Below, piece after piece: positions 46,720 to 59,439 of a DNA stretch of 64,000 nt. The stretch spans positions 155,684,900 to 155,748,899 of the forward strand of contig OZ018326.1 of NCBI GenBank assembly GCA_963969495.1, given 5' to 3'. Origin of the DNA: Ceratothoa steindachneri. Its lineage: Eukaryota; Arthropoda; Malacostraca; Isopoda; Cymothoidae. How positions within the stretch are numbered: the stretch's first letter is position 1; each line of letters begins with the position of its first letter. The notes beneath the pieces were generated by a model, which saw only the letters and a list, made by a program, of their open reading frames with translations, was not told where the DNA came from and did no database searches. Made by a program: the position numbers and the translations under genes.

Positions 46720-47310
46720 GCGCTACTTTATCTCTCTCTCCCTCTCTCTCTTTTTCTTCTTTTTGTCTACCCGCACTTTATACCAGGAGGAACTGTTCTC
46801 ACCTAAACAGAGTTAGGTTCACAGGAAATGGTGCCAGGATGCTTAAGATCCCCTAGTGCCGAGGTATGATAATAATAGGTGATCACCCGCGGTACTCGTT
46901 AGTGCACCCACCTATCTCTACTCTTTAATCCATACCGCTTATACCCTTCCAAACTTGCTCTTTTATCCACAGAGGTTCTCCCTGCCCGGCACAGTTTCGT
47001 TCTCTTATGAGTTCTCAGTCGAGTGGCAGTGTATGTATACCACGAGGTCCCTGCCTGCTGCAAGGACCGAAAGTCCGCTGGTTGAGGCAAGTATTAGTCA
47101 CGTGATGTGCTGGGCTTTCGACTTTATGTACTTAACTTACTCGACTGCACATATAAGAGGGCTACATAGGCACTATCCTTTATGGTAAAAGCTCGAGGAT
47201 ATATTCACCGGAATTGCTGGCCGGGTTGTCAAGGTCGATCATAGCCAGAGGCCATGGGCCGAGTATGTGTAAATTATCACATTCTGGAATTTCCTGTTCC
47301 TATAGAGGCG
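46720..47310 (+). repeat. Dispersed repeat 'R550', copy 3
   Basis: It starts CAGCGCTACTTTATC and a CT-rich tract, then ACCAGGAGGAACTGTTCTCA, and shares GGTGATCACC, TCAGTCGAGTGGCA, GCTCGAGGATA and CACATTCTGGAATTT with the other copies. It abuts I-superfamily ORF2 sequence at about 47310. Confidence 0.7.
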
Positions 47311-49463
47311 GATAACCCTTCAGCGACAGGTTTACATTGAGCACGATGTGTTCTACTCTCGCTACGTGCGCGGACACCGCCCCTGGTCCGGACGATGTCC
47401 AGTACGCCATGATTCGACATCTGGGTGAGCAAGGCATGGCCTTTCTGTTAGATCTGTTCAACAGGTTCTTGGTAGAGGGTATACTCCCAGACTATTGGCT
47501 GGTAAATCGATACTGTGCTTGCTTTTTGTAAACCTGGGATGGATCACTCTACCCCGGTCAGTTTCCGCCCAATCCCTCTAACCTACTGCATGTCCGAGTT
47601 AATCTAGAAATTGGAAAATGTTAGATTAGCCTTTTTTCTGGAAAGCGGAAGCCACCTCTCTTCTGCTAAGTGCGGCTTCCACAACTTCTACTCCACGTTA
47701 GATCCTCTCGTCTGACTAGAAAATGCCATATGCGATGCTTTCCTTCGTAGACAGCACTACGACATGGCATTTTTCGATTTGGAGAGGGCCTTTACGGTAT
47801 CTTGGAGACTCTGCACAGGATGGGGACGAGGGGACGCCTCCCAATCTTTATTTCTGAGTTTCTGTGAGATCGTCGATTCCGCGTACGCGTGGTGGGAGCC
47901 CTCATCAACGGTATTACGTCAGTGCTGCCGGAAGATGTTCTCACTGCGCACTACGTAGACGTCCTTTCGAATTCTTTCAGGGCGGTCTAAATGCAGACGA
48001 AATATAGTGTCGAAATAACAGGCAATGAACCGCATCGTTCACTATGCGGAAACGCACAGGTTTCGGTTTTCCTTGCCAAGACAAATGTCGTACATTTCTG
48101 CTACTGATCACGGCTCCATCCTGACCCGAACTTGTTTCTAAATGGGGTTCGCCTGGAAGTGGTGGAGTCACACCGTTTCCTCGGTCTTGTTTTCGACCAA
48201 CGCCTCACCTGGAGGGCTGTTATTCACAGCCTAGCGTTTCTTTTACCCGCACTATATACAGTAAGGTGTTGATACAGCTATTGTTTTACTTTTCTATCGA
48301 TTTTTTTTTCGTTCAACGCTCGACTACGGATGCGAGTTTTATGCAATCCGAAGCCGAGCGTATATTGCGGAAGGGCCACTCGATCTACTACACCGACCTT
48401 CGCCTGGCGACGAGTGCCTTCCGCACGTCCCCCATTGAGAGACTACCTGTAGGTGTTGGGGAAATGCCACTCACTTTACAACCTTGCACATTATATTAAG
48501 CGCCTGTTACACGAGCCCGGTGCCTTTATCACTCGCCAACAGCTCTCACTGCATCGGCAGCCAATGTCTACGGTGCTTTTGCTGCCGAGAGATGCCAGTC
48601 ATACACTGATCCCTTTGGGTTTGGGGCCAGAAAACTCCTTCGAGAATTCGGTGTAGCTCTCGGGCATGTGGCGCCTCTGGTTATGCCCAGGACGCTCGGC
48701 TCTGTTTTCAATGCAGAGCCGGTGGATGTCGAGATTGTCTTCTGCTGGGTTCCTGGACATGAGGAAATTGCTGGGAATGAGCGCGCCGATGAGGGCTCCA
48801 AAATGTCCGCGAGAACTGGACGACTAGAGCAGCGTTTCCCTCTATCCCACACTGATTACATGACAGGAATGTGGACAGTCCTCTAGGCTGCTTCGCAAAG
48901 AAGATGGGAGACGGTGGAGGGTAATTTAAAGTTCCGTGCTATTGCACCGCGACTGTTCCCATGGAGACACCCCCAATGCTGCGACGGCTTCAGGTTGCTT
49001 TCTGTCGTCTCTGAATTGGGCACACTCGTGGGACGCACCGCCATTTGATGGAGCGCTCACCTGCCCCCTACTGTGATGACTGCGTTGTCCCACAGACTGA
49101 TCGACACATTCTTGTCGAATGTCCCAGTCTGGGCGATCTTCGCGCATGTTACCTGTCCCGGTACCAGGACGAGTGGGTTCGCTACCACTTTTCCCTTGTA
49201 CTCAGATACCTTCTTCCATTGTATTTGACTTCCATTGCTGTTGATCCTCCTCCTGGGGAAGGCTGGTTTCTCCTGACCCCGGAGCTTCCTTCCTTCTCGC
49301 CTTTGTTCTGTTTCTTAATTTTTGTTTTTGTTTTTATTTTGTTTTTTATCTTTGTTTTGTTTGATTTGAGGAATTTGTAAGTAGCCTGGTACTAGGCTAA
49401 TCTTCTAATTACGGCGACTTATGCTCGTGAAGCAGCTAGTCGCCAGATGGGTGCTGTTTAATA
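47310..49463 (+). mobile_element. Decayed I-superfamily retrotransposon, ORF2 and 3' end
   Basis: The match to the intact ORF2 begins in the pre-RT region (STLATCADTAPGPDDVQYAMI, 47345-47420). It continues through RT segments (MAFFDLERAF near 47765) to the post-RT region (48300-48480). A deletion then joins to the end of RNase H (VEIVFCWVPGHEEIAGNERA, near 48730) and the C-terminal zinc region. Frames are broken repeatedly. The 3' UTR has hairpin TAGCCTG-GTA-CTAGGCTA (49382-49399) and a perfect GGCGACT...AGTCGCC stem (49413-49444), then CAGATGGG and an A-rich end. Confidence 0.88.
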
Positions 49464-50344
49464 AAAAAAGCAAAAAATCACGGACTAGGGTCTCTCCAGT
49501 AAGGTCTTTCCATTAGTACCTTATGAAGTTTGGGGGTCAGAGTGCTCCCCTTCCCTAGTGCCCTGGGTAGTCTCCTCTTTTTTCTATTCTGGCTGCGTGC
49601 TCTTCACACATTTTCACTCCTCTGATTTCTGATGGAGCCCTCTCCCTACCCCTCCATCGCTTCCGCGCAATGACCCCTCCTTCTCTTGGCCTCAAGATGG
49701 TATTAATGGTAGCATTGACAACCATGCTGCACTTTGAGTATGTCGTGCCCTCCCGACCCCAAGCAACAACATGATTTGCCCTATTTTTCTCGAGTTTGAA
49801 TAGCAATAGCAACGAGGACATTTCCGCCAAAATGTTTGTAAGGAGAGATCTGTTGAGAAAGTGACGAAGATGGATGTAATGAAAATGTGTGGAAGATAAA
49901 TAGCCACTGCAGGTATTGAGGCCGGAAGGGTGCACCGCTGCTGGCACTGGAGCTGGGTGAGTGTGGCACTCCTTCATGTTTCAGTTGTACCAGGGACATT
50001 AGTTTCCTGCTACACATTTCACCCACTTGCCGGGAGCTGACGTAGATGTCTGGTTTGTGCATGTTTTGGGGGGTTGTGTCTCCTACTGTTTTCTACTTCC
50101 ACATTTAGTCTCATTTTAAGACTAAAGTTCTATACCTTTCCATATTTTCACATCACCCATCTTCTCCACTTTCTTTACTAACTCTCCTCATAAAAACTTT
50201 TGGCAAAGAAGCCTTCGTTGGTTTTTCCTTTTAAATTTTAAGTAAACAACAACCATAACGTCTCTAATCGCCATTTAAACTGATAATGAAAATCTAGCAA
50301 ACGCTGCTTATAATATGTCAACTAAAATTAAATTGTTTTTTTTT
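49464..50344. other. No gene recognised (intronic)
   Basis: Short open frames on the minus strand lack known motifs. Confidence 0.4.
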
Positions 50345-51198
50345 AATATCAACTAGAGTTTAGCTCGCCTTTGGAGTTACAGGTCGAGTGATTGGTCTCT
50401 TTCTCAACCTCGCTCCTTACATAACAATCCATAGGAATACAATCTGGAGATATGGGAGGCCAGAAGGTAGGGCTGGTGAAGTCGTAGAAATTCTCAGACA
50501 GCTATTTCTGATTCTTTCTGGAGGTATGGCCTTCCATCAGAGCCGCTCTCCAGCCATGGTTTAACCACAATCTCCCCATGGTCGTCTGAATTGAGCCTAA
50601 GACTTTGCTCAAAGATGTGGAGTGGCATTGCGTCGCCCTCACTAGAGAAACACCCACAGACTATCGCAGTTTGGGGGAACTTGGTCTTCATGATACGTGA
50701 AACGTCGCATGGATTGCAGACACCCACCTGGTGTTATGGATGTTGAACAACTGGTCCCGGCAAAAGTTATTTTCATCTGAGAAGAACCAGATCGTCCAGG
50801 CTCAACAAAATGCTTTAGCTCGTTCAGGAGCTTTTTTGCCTTCGTCAAGGGGTTTTCCTTGGCCTTGGCTGTCAGACTTTGTCCCTTGTTCCTCGTGTAC
50901 GAGTAGTAGCAAAGGTCTTCATTTAAGTCCAGGTTCATGGTGGTGAATCCAACACCCATCTCTCTCGCCAAAGCCCGATTCCTTGTCTCGGGCCTTCCAT
51001 GACTTTGTCCTGCAGTTGTTGTGTGAATTCCGGCGCGCGGACGCTGTCAGAACGCCTGCTGTGTTTCTTTTTGCTGGCCACGGCTTCGTAGTCTCTGTTG
51101 CAGCTGTCCATGTCACGTCTTACAGCGTTTATAGTGTTCACAAAGCATTGATCAGCAGTCATGATGTTGGTATTTTGATACCCGGTGCGTATCATCAT
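50345..51198 (-). pseudogene. Tc1/mariner-like transposase pseudogene
   Basis: On the minus strand the protein remnant starts near 51080 with RRSDSVRAPEFTQQLQDKVM. It continues with AREMGVGFTTMNLDLNEDL and KARKLLNELKH-like sequence (50971-50800), a damaged first catalytic block, DVSRIMKTKFPQTAIVCGCF (50710-50640), HIFEQSLRLNSDDHGEIV, then SENFYDFTSP and a degenerate SPDLNPMDY-type block ending about 50345. Frame changes occur at several points. The fragment at 58508-58860 is from a related family. Confidence 0.82.
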
Positions 51199-51394
51199 GA
51201 CGCAGTTCTCTTTTCCAATATTCAGATGGCTTCCACTCCTTCATGTCAGCTAACTTTTTCTCAACCAAAACTTTACTCTGTATGCTCTCCAGTACAACAT
51301 CACCTTACTCACAAAGGCCAGAAAATTGGAAACGATCCCTTGTATACTTTTTTAATAAAATCAAAAAGCAGCAAAAATAAGCATAACTGATATT

Positions 51395-52310
51395 TTATTT
51401 ATTTTAATAAATGATCGATTGGAGCACATTGTTGACAAACTATTCGGAGCCTCTTCTTCCGTATAAAGATGCTTCGTTTTACCTTATTAATGTCAATTTC
51501 TTGCCATTATCGTAGTATTTTGTTTTTTAATTCATATTCCGTGATTTTTTCGCGCTTCTCACCATAAACATTCTCTTTCAGCTACTCCCAAATCGAATAA
51601 ATCCATCTTGTTGCAGTCTGGACTTTGCGTTGCCACTCATGTTTCGTAATGAATTTGGGTGTATAATTCATTCAGAAACGCCTGTGTGACCTTACCAGAA
51701 TTTGAAGGTTTAACTGGATAAAGACGATGACAGTCTGGCAACAACATTTTCCTTAAAAGTTGTACGTAATTTGCTGAACTCACTTTTTGTTTTTCGGTTC
51801 CAATAAAATGAACGTCAGTTTTACCATGCCAAGAGGCTTCTTTTTTGGAAAATCTTGATGACCGATGATACAACTTATTGACTGGAATATCACATTTTTA
51901 CCGCACCCGTAGATAACGTTATTTTGACTGTTTCGTGGAATGTCCCGTATAAAAATCCTTCTCAATCGTGAACACGATTTTCTTAACATCAACGGAAGAA
52001 TGATCTAAGAAGAATCTGAGCCTTGCTTTCCTCTATCTTCACGTTATATTTTTCTTAAAGTGGGAATTCTTTGAGATGATTTTAAATGCCTGCGATTTCT
52101 CAACACGGTGCACGGAACTCAACAATATTCAATTTTTTCGCAATTGTCGGTTGAAATGAATCCTTGGTTCGTCTTCTTGAAAGCAGATTTGATCAATTAT
52201 GTAATTCACATTTTCGGGAACTGTAGCTGTTCTAGGCCTACTGCTTCCCGGTTTCCTGGTGGGGGTACTTGTTTCGCGAATTTTCTTTAGAAGTTTTTCA
52301 AATGTACTAT
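51395..52310 (-). pseudogene. Second Tc1/mariner-like transposase pseudogene
   Basis: On the minus strand: LEKLLKKIRE...RKPGSSRPRTATVPENV near 52300-52210 (DNA-binding region), a disrupted middle, DVHFIGTEKQKVSSANYVQL (51830-51760), LLPDCHRLYP, AKVTQ-like sequence, NELYTQ, and a C-terminal part ending near 51400. Multiple stops and frameshifts. It is a different family from the copy at 50345-51198. A MITE abuts its 5' side at 52317. Confidence 0.75.
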
Positions 52311-52316
52311 GTGGTC

Positions 52317-52484
52317 CGAATGTTTTGTTGCCCCCTGTAAATATTGTTTTAATTTTCTATTTCAAATATTGTTTTGATTTTATATTTCAGATGGCCAGTA
52401 CGTATCTTTGATATTATTATATTGTTCCTCTATTGTTCTTATTACTTTTCGATTGCGGGTGGCAAGAAATATCGGACCACCATG
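52317..52484 (+). mobile_element. Tc1/mariner-type MITE (168 bp, TA target site)
   Basis: Inverted ends CTATGTGGTCCGAATG (left) and CATGGTGGTCCGATAT (right, minus strand) are flanked by TA (52315-52316 and 52485-52486). The interior shares GTAAATATTGTTTTAA, a TTTCAGATGGC acceptor/start block and TTTGATATTATTATA with the MITE at 37825-38084, but about 90 bp of internal sequence is missing. Confidence 0.78.
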
Positions 52485-52486
52485 TA

Positions 52487-53749
52487 CGTCTCTTCCATCT
52501 TCTCCCAGGAAACTCGCGTAATAATCTTCCACTCTTATCAGAAGAAGAAGTCCAGATGCACGAGAGAGGAAGACCCAATCCTTTCATACCACGTAGATGT
52601 ATTCTCTGATCCGCTCTTAACTCAACAGGTGAATACTCCCTAGCAAAGGAGTATAATTCCTGGTTCAAAGGATGAACACCATTAATGCCCAACTCCTGGA
52701 AAATTATGCCTTTGTATTTTTGTTTTATATCCTTTGGAATGGATTTTAAGCCCTGTGGATTTTTTAATAGAACCTTCGTTTCAGCATCTAAGTCCTCACC
52801 TTCAACTTATCTTGGCTTTTCATCGTTCTGACCCACACTAAGATATCATTATTACTCAACAGCATTCCTTAGCGAATTAGATTAACGAGAAAATATTTAA
52901 TTGATCAGAGAAAGAGATTTAAAATTGCTTATCATGGGATGACTTTCAACCTTGCAAAGGGTTCCCATTAACCCAGACAGATCAGAAAGCGAAATAAATT
53001 ACTTTATCGTCTCCAATCCATTCTTAATGGTGACAAATTTTTAAGCTAATGGTCTTTATTTTCGTGTCCTTATTTCTCTTTTACTAGTATTCGGGTTTTC
53101 TCTCTGATTAAACGCTTTCGGTGGACTTTAACAGCAACCCTTCTTCCTCTCTTTCTACTAATCACCCGATGTGTCACCCTCTTGATCGCCACCGATCATG
53201 CGTGGCTTTGAATGTCAGGAAGCGCAGCCAGAGTAGATCAAAGCAGAGTCCTCTACCCAGTGATTCATTGCGGATCTCGTCGCTTTAATTCAACCCTTGC
53301 CATTAGCGATGGCTATTTATCACCTTTACGTGACTCCGTACATTATTAGTTCATTTCTACCCAACTTAAAACCGTATCAGCCTTATTAATTGCTTCCTGG
53401 TGGCGAAGTGTACCATTTCAACGATGGCATTGTGTTCTTGAGTGCTGATTTAGTCTTAATTATGCCCATTCACTCTTGATGACCTGTCCCTAGAGAATCA
53501 AGGAGCCAGTTATGAGAATAGATTTGCAGAGAGCGCCATTTGTCTGTCACACGCATCGCCCATGAAAGGAGTAAACTGAGGGAGCTGTAAACCTCCCACA
53601 ATTTCCCCACCTCTCTCCAATTCCCGGGAATTTTCCGCTCCATGTAAAAAGGGGGATAAACAAACAGTTCAACCATACACAGTTCGACCGCAACCCATTC
53701 TTCTTTCCATCTTTCATTTCATCCTTTCATATCTCAAGTAACTTCCGTG
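52487..53749. other. No gene recognised (intronic)
   Basis: AT-rich sequence with short unassigned open frames. Confidence 0.4.
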
Positions 53750-54879
53750 ATATTAAGACAATTTTTACTATATTCGTCACAAATTGAGGTCGGCGCGCAT
53801 CAACGAACTAAAACGTCCTCCCTTCTCTCTCATCCCCTTTGCCCTATTAGGCCCAAAGCCACCCATTATTTGGTCCACAGCAAATTGGTTCTTCATAGCG
53901 ATGGGGTGTTATGTGATGTAGCATTTCGTCCCGTCACGCTTCTTCCCTGGCCAGAAGGCGCCAATCACGCACTCTCACGAAACATACCCCTGCAAATTGC
54001 CATACATAATATCATCTACTTACTTCTCATTCAACCTTTTCTCTCTCTTACACTTATTCACTCAATCAATCCACCTTTTATCCATAAGTCTATTATTTCA
54101 CCTATTCTCCCAAATGACTATACCTCAGAACACTGCCATACTCTAACCCACACCCTTCTTCACACCATAACTCTCTTTCACAGTCCACTTTCACTCCACT
54201 TACCACCCTTACACTCAGCACCACCCTCAAATTATCTATTTGCATTGCTCTCTTCCTATGTATATATTTCATTCTCCTTCCATACCATTTTCTCAATCCA
54301 CACAGCGACGTTAGCATTAGTATATTTCACACATACAGTTTTCTTGCACATTTCACACTCAGACCCTTACCACTCACTTAGGATCTGATCTTCTCAAGCT
54401 GCTTCATTTGTACCACTAGCAGATACAATGCATCCTAGATACTTAAACGTCACACTCCACCAAATCTTCGCCGCCAAATACCATTAAATTTTATCTTTCC
54501 TACATTTACTTTTAGCCACCGCCTCATAGACAAAGATTTCGATCAACATTTCCACCAGATCATTAGTATATACCAACATAAAACCAATCCCTCGCCATTC
54601 CTCGTCATTATCGTACAACATTTCCTTCATTACCACACTTCTCTCAGTATTCCATCCATAAAGATATTAGTCATGTGACAAAACTCAACCTTGTCTGAGC
54701 CCCCCACTCCCCCTCACACTTATACCAAAGCTCTCATTCTGGCCAATCTTTCACCAAAACGTACGCTTTAATTACAATATAAATGTTCTTCACACCTTAC
54801 ATTATTAGAACCTGACATAATGATTCACCATCCACATTTTACACGATCATAAACTTTCTTAGATCCATGAAGAAAGCAT

Positions 54880-54880
<1 letters not shown>
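53750..54880 (-). pseudogene. Non-LTR reverse transcriptase remnant
   Basis: Read on the minus strand, a catalytic-box remnant VYTNDLVEML (about 54580) in place of F/YADD is followed by LKVNVGKIKF (54520-54490), FKYLGCIVSASGTNEA (54450-54400), and RKWYGRRMKYIHRKRAMQID with NLRVVLSVR (54290-54200). That order is typical of the RT C-terminal half and post-RT region of arthropod LINEs. The plus-strand 213-codon frame (53747-54388) is a low-complexity pyrimidine-rich shadow. Clade not determined. Confidence 0.65.

Positions 54881-54882
<2 letters not shown>

Positions 54883-54930
<48 letters not shown>
54883..54930. repeat. (TA)n microsatellite
   Basis: About 46 bp of TA dinucleotides. Confidence 0.95.
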
Positions 54931-54933
<3 letters not shown>

Positions 54934-54935
54934 TT

Positions 54936-56300
54936 GTCAAGGTTTGAGCGAGTGGGTAATCCCAGTCCCACTTACTGGACATATATTTTATTACCGCACC
55001 TAGGTTAAGCGGAGGTGAAGCGTATCCAATACACCTACCTTAGCCATTTCCGGGGAATAAGAATAACCCCGGTGCGTACCCTTTTGATCAAAACTAAGAT
55101 GATGATCCCCTGAGTGTGTTCCCCACTCAGTAAAAGCCAACCATGGGTGGGTCGGTGGAATATTGAAATTTAAGCCGAGTGGATTGCTTAATAATTGCCA
55201 AAGGATCATCCAAATTAGTTAAACACGCATATACAAAAATAATCTTTAATGTACATGAATTTGAAATAAGTTACAGCGTATATAGATATAAATAGGATTA
55301 ATCTTGCACTGAATAAATAAGTCTACAAAATGTCGTGGGGATTACTTGAAGATTATTCACTGGGGTGTTTGCGTCTTAATGACACCAGACAGAACGAAGG
55401 GAATATTATTATTGAGTTAAACACTGAATTAAGTAAGCACTCCTAACATTCAAGGGTATGGGCTCGGGATGAGAATTCTAGTTCACAAATAAACTGGTGG
55501 AAGTTAGGGGAGGGGATAATTCAATTAACGATACCTTTAAGTTCTTAGGTATTTTTGAAGGGAGCGGTAAAGATCTTCTTCTGGTGACGATGATCGCACC
55601 TAGTCCGGCCGTCCGAGGTTACTGAATGAGAGGGTAATCCTAAACCGGTGTTATACTGATCCTATGCCGGATCACGAAGGTGAGCCAAGCGGTGACTCAA
55701 TCGGACTTCTTCCTCAAAGTACCTGTCCGATTGTTCGGCTCCTGGAGTGGGTAGCCAAAACCGATTACCTAGCTACGTCTAGGGTAATCCGCAGAGGGAG
55801 GTCCTGTGTAACCTTAGACTCTGAAGGGGGGAGGGCGCTGCGAGAAGTTTGGCGCCTACAAGTACCGTGACGGCAACAACCAATTCCCCGAGAAGTTCCT
55901 TCCTTGCAGCGGGCGAACGGTTTTCTATGTGGATTGAGTTTTACACACTCGACGTAGGTCCAAGAGCTTCTGCTTGATTCCAGGGAGAAGTATTCCTTTT
56001 ATTTTTCTCACGGGCAGAATCGAGAGAGAGAATCGAATTCTCGTAAAATCCGTATCGTCGCGCGAAACACCTTTTTTCATCTTTGGGCCGACGGTATTTC
56101 TTTTACGCCTTCGAGCCATCTCGGAGTTTACGGCGGTGCGAAAAAAGGCGACGGAGAATTCGAGGCGAGAGGTGCGTTTAGAGATATGAGAGGGCCCGGA
56201 GCTGGTGTTGGAGTGTTTCTGCGTACACCTATGTACGTGGTATTTAGACTTCTACATCCTTACCCGTTTTGGAAGACATTATTCTGACGTGTAACTAGGA
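54936..56300 (-). mobile_element. Possible 3' LTR of the gypsy-like element
   Basis: The left end TGTCAAGGTTTGAGCG resembles that of the putative solo LTR at 9370. The region lies on the 3' side of the minus-strand pol fragment (57478-56700) and has no coding capacity beyond short frames. The inner boundary, polypurine tract and target-site duplication were not identified. Confidence 0.3.
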
Positions 56301-56699
56301 ATAATGTATACTTTTAACATGGGCTACACGAACAATACAGGAAAAAACAACGAAGACAAAAAATTAAAACAGGAGTTCAACGAATACAGGAACATAAAAA
56401 TAATCATGACGCAAAAAGGAACACACAGGTTTCCGGTCATATACAGGAAACTCTGGGGAGTAATTAAGAGCTGATGCCTAAGTACAAAAGAAATAAATGA
56501 TTATATTCGATACATTAATCCGGGTAGCATAATATAAGATCCACATGCAAAAAAAGAAAAAGAAAAGAAACAATCAAAAATTAATCACAGCAGTTATAGA
56601 GCGTGTCATATTATCAACTTTACAAATATAACATATGAATTAATTAGTGGCGAATACTAACCTTCATCCAAAACTTACATAGTTATAATACCGATAATT

Positions 56700-57478
56700 T
56701 ACAAAGACTCACTGGGTTCGCCTACCGGGTTCCTAGACAAACTATCTGCGAGTACATTAAGAGATCTCTTTAGATATCGGATATCCTATTGATATTCGGA
56801 TAATAACAGGGTGAAATGCATGAGTCTTCCATTCTGACTCTTGCAACCTTTTAAATAAGCTAGGGGTTTGTGATCCGTTTCTATGGACAACGGTCTACCT
56901 GTTAAATATACATAATACCTGTGTACCCCAAACACGATAGCTAAGGCTTCTAGCTCCACAGTGGCATACTTCTTTTCCCGATCGGAAGGTTTCCGACTTG
57001 CAAAAGTTACCGGGAATGGCTCTTCTGCCTCTTATCACAACAAGGCGCATCCAAGTTCAAGGTGAGGGGTGCCGATCTGAATGCCGATTTTCTCCTCGGG
57101 GTTAGATGAGGGCGGGATAGGGGCAGTCATTGGTTTTCGTTTGAGTCTGCCGAGGCTGGCAATAGCCCTGGGGTTCCACTTAATAGGGTCTGGAGATTTC
57201 TTTCTATGAAGGTCATTTAAAGGGGAGGTGACGGACTCGAAATGGGGGACAATACGGCGATGAGTGGAAGATGCTTCTAAAAGGGGTCGGGGTTGTTTCT
57301 TCGAGACTGGGAGTGGCCTATCGAGTATTGGGTTTACCTTATCCTTCTGTGAGGATATGCAGTTCTCGCGAAACTTGAACGCTAAATGGGTACTAGTGCT
57401 ATAATGAAAATAGCACTTGGAGGGCTTACTTATTAAACCGTGAGACCTCAGTGGGTCTAAGAGTGTGCGAAGGCTCAC
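56700..57478 (-). pseudogene. Ty3/gypsy retrotransposon RT-RNase H fragment
   Basis: On the minus strand, 57478-57035 reads LRTLLDPLRSHGLISKPSKC, INP-type linker residues, RRIVPHFESVTSPLNDL and IKWNPRAIASLGRLKR, the thumb/connection region of a Ty3/gypsy reverse transcriptase. RNase H follows (57010-56720) with FASRKPSDREKKYATVELEA, IETDHKPLAYL and LNVLADSLSRNPVG, in another frame and with one internal stop. The RT palm with its YxDD box, protease and integrase are absent. It is a degraded partial copy; only description of the remnant is given. Confidence 0.85.
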
Positions 57479-57932
57479 GAGGGGTCCTTTCCCTGTACAC
57501 GTTGTTCAAATAGATTGAGACGTTTTCTAGCCCTTCTAAATCTTTTCGCATGAGACGGTAGTATTCTTTTAAGAGCGAGACCATTTGGGTGATCTTAACG
57601 GGCTCGAGTTCGGGATTCACAACTAACTCGGGAAGGGGTTCTTCCTGGGGGAGCGGAGTAGAAGGGATAGCGGGAAGATGGAAGTCCTCGTCTATCTGTC
57701 TTCTCTTTTCATCTTCTTCTATTTTTATCTTTATTCTTCTTTCTTCATCTTCAGTTTCTACTTTTATTCTTTTTTCCTCTTCTATTTTTATATTTATTCT
57801 TCTTTCTTCTTCTTCTATTTTTATTCTATTTTTAGATGAAATATTCCAGTCAAAATATTTCAAGAGGAAATTATGTATGAAGCTCACATTATCTATGAAG
57901 AAAGTAAGTAATCTACGTCTTTTTACCAACAA
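57426..57932 (-). other. Glu/Lys-rich repetitive open frame (168 codons)
   Basis: On the minus strand this frame encodes an EEERRIKIKIEEDEKR-type repetitive, highly charged stretch (about residues 38-90), likely coiled coil, followed by a Pro/Glu region and LLKEYYRLMRKDLEGLENVS. It overlaps the start of the gypsy RT fragment in another frame and may be the remains of a gag region, or simply an open frame over a TTC/TTTTA-rich simple repeat on the plus strand. No known domain was recognised. Confidence 0.35.
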
Positions 57933-57984
57933 TTATTTCAGATCGATGACTGTGAACATCGAAACTTTAGGTAAATTGGCGTGA

Positions 57985-58491
<507 letters not shown>

Positions 58492-58507
58492 TTTTCAATT
58501 ATTTTTC

Positions 58508-58860
58508 AGGTTAATAATGAATGTCATTGAACTGTCGAAGCAAATGAAAAGGCACACAGTAATCGTTGCCATAAAAGCTTAGCATAATGATACAGAGTTT
58601 GCCCACTTTCTGAAAGTTGCCCGATCCTTCGTTGGCAAAGTTAGAAAATATCTGAAAGTTGTTAATAGGGATACAACATTAGCAGCAAAATGCATAACAC
58701 ATAAAAAGGGTTATAATACCATCAGAACCCAAGAATTTGTGCAGAAACTACAGGAAATCTTTCAAGAAAACCCTGGAAACTTGATCAGATCCCTTGCAAA
58801 GGAATTCAAGGTTTGAGAATGCACCATCAGAAGAGTTGTGCATGGAGAAGGTACTGATCT
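58508..58860 (+). pseudogene. Tc1/mariner-like transposase N-terminal fragment
   Basis: An AG acceptor (TTTTTCAG) and an ATG near 58517 start a frame with [50 protein letters not shown] and IRSLAKEFKV, interrupted by two stops. The second half resembles the RRSDSVRAPEFTQQLQDKVM region of the pseudogene at 50345-51198. No catalytic domain follows. Confidence 0.75.
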
Positions 58861-59439
58861 AAGGTGGGGGCGCTGAGGGGGATAAAGCCCCCCCAAAAAA
58901 AATTCAGACCCGTTTATGTTTATATTTATTTTTTTAAACCATACTTGTATTCTGTTATTCAGAAAGAGTTAGGGTATAATATAGAATATATGTAAAAAAA
59001 GTTTTTCCAACCGTTGCCTTCGAATGTACCTTATATGATACAAGTCTAAAATAAAGGTAAATCTCAAAAATAATTATTAAATTAAGTATTATATCTTAGT
59101 TGACGTCCAAAAACTACAATATACCACACTTCATCATTTTCTGATGTGTGGAAAAATCGGATTTGAGAGAGTTAGTTCTCACTCCTGTGTGAGATACTGT
59201 TATTTAGTACCAATGCCCTGTTCTCAGACTCCTCAGAGGAAGGAATTCAGGTTAGCCCCCTAAATTTTTATCCTGGATCCACCAATGGCATGGAGATATC
59301 CGTTACAAGTTCTATGCGATGCGGAGAGGTTGGTTCATATCGGGTAAGACGAAAGAGAATCGTTTGATCCGTGTAAGGCGATTGTTCGCCATGTTGAAAC
59401 ATTAAGAAGCTGAAATGCTTTGGTTTTTATCTGATCCTA
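58861..59439. other. No gene recognised (intronic)
   Basis: No feature seen apart from short homopolymers. Confidence 0.4.

Noticed and set aside
53747..54388. 213-codon plus-strand frame
   Set aside because: It is low-complexity and pyrimidine-rich, and the opposite strand carries LINE reverse-transcriptase motifs.
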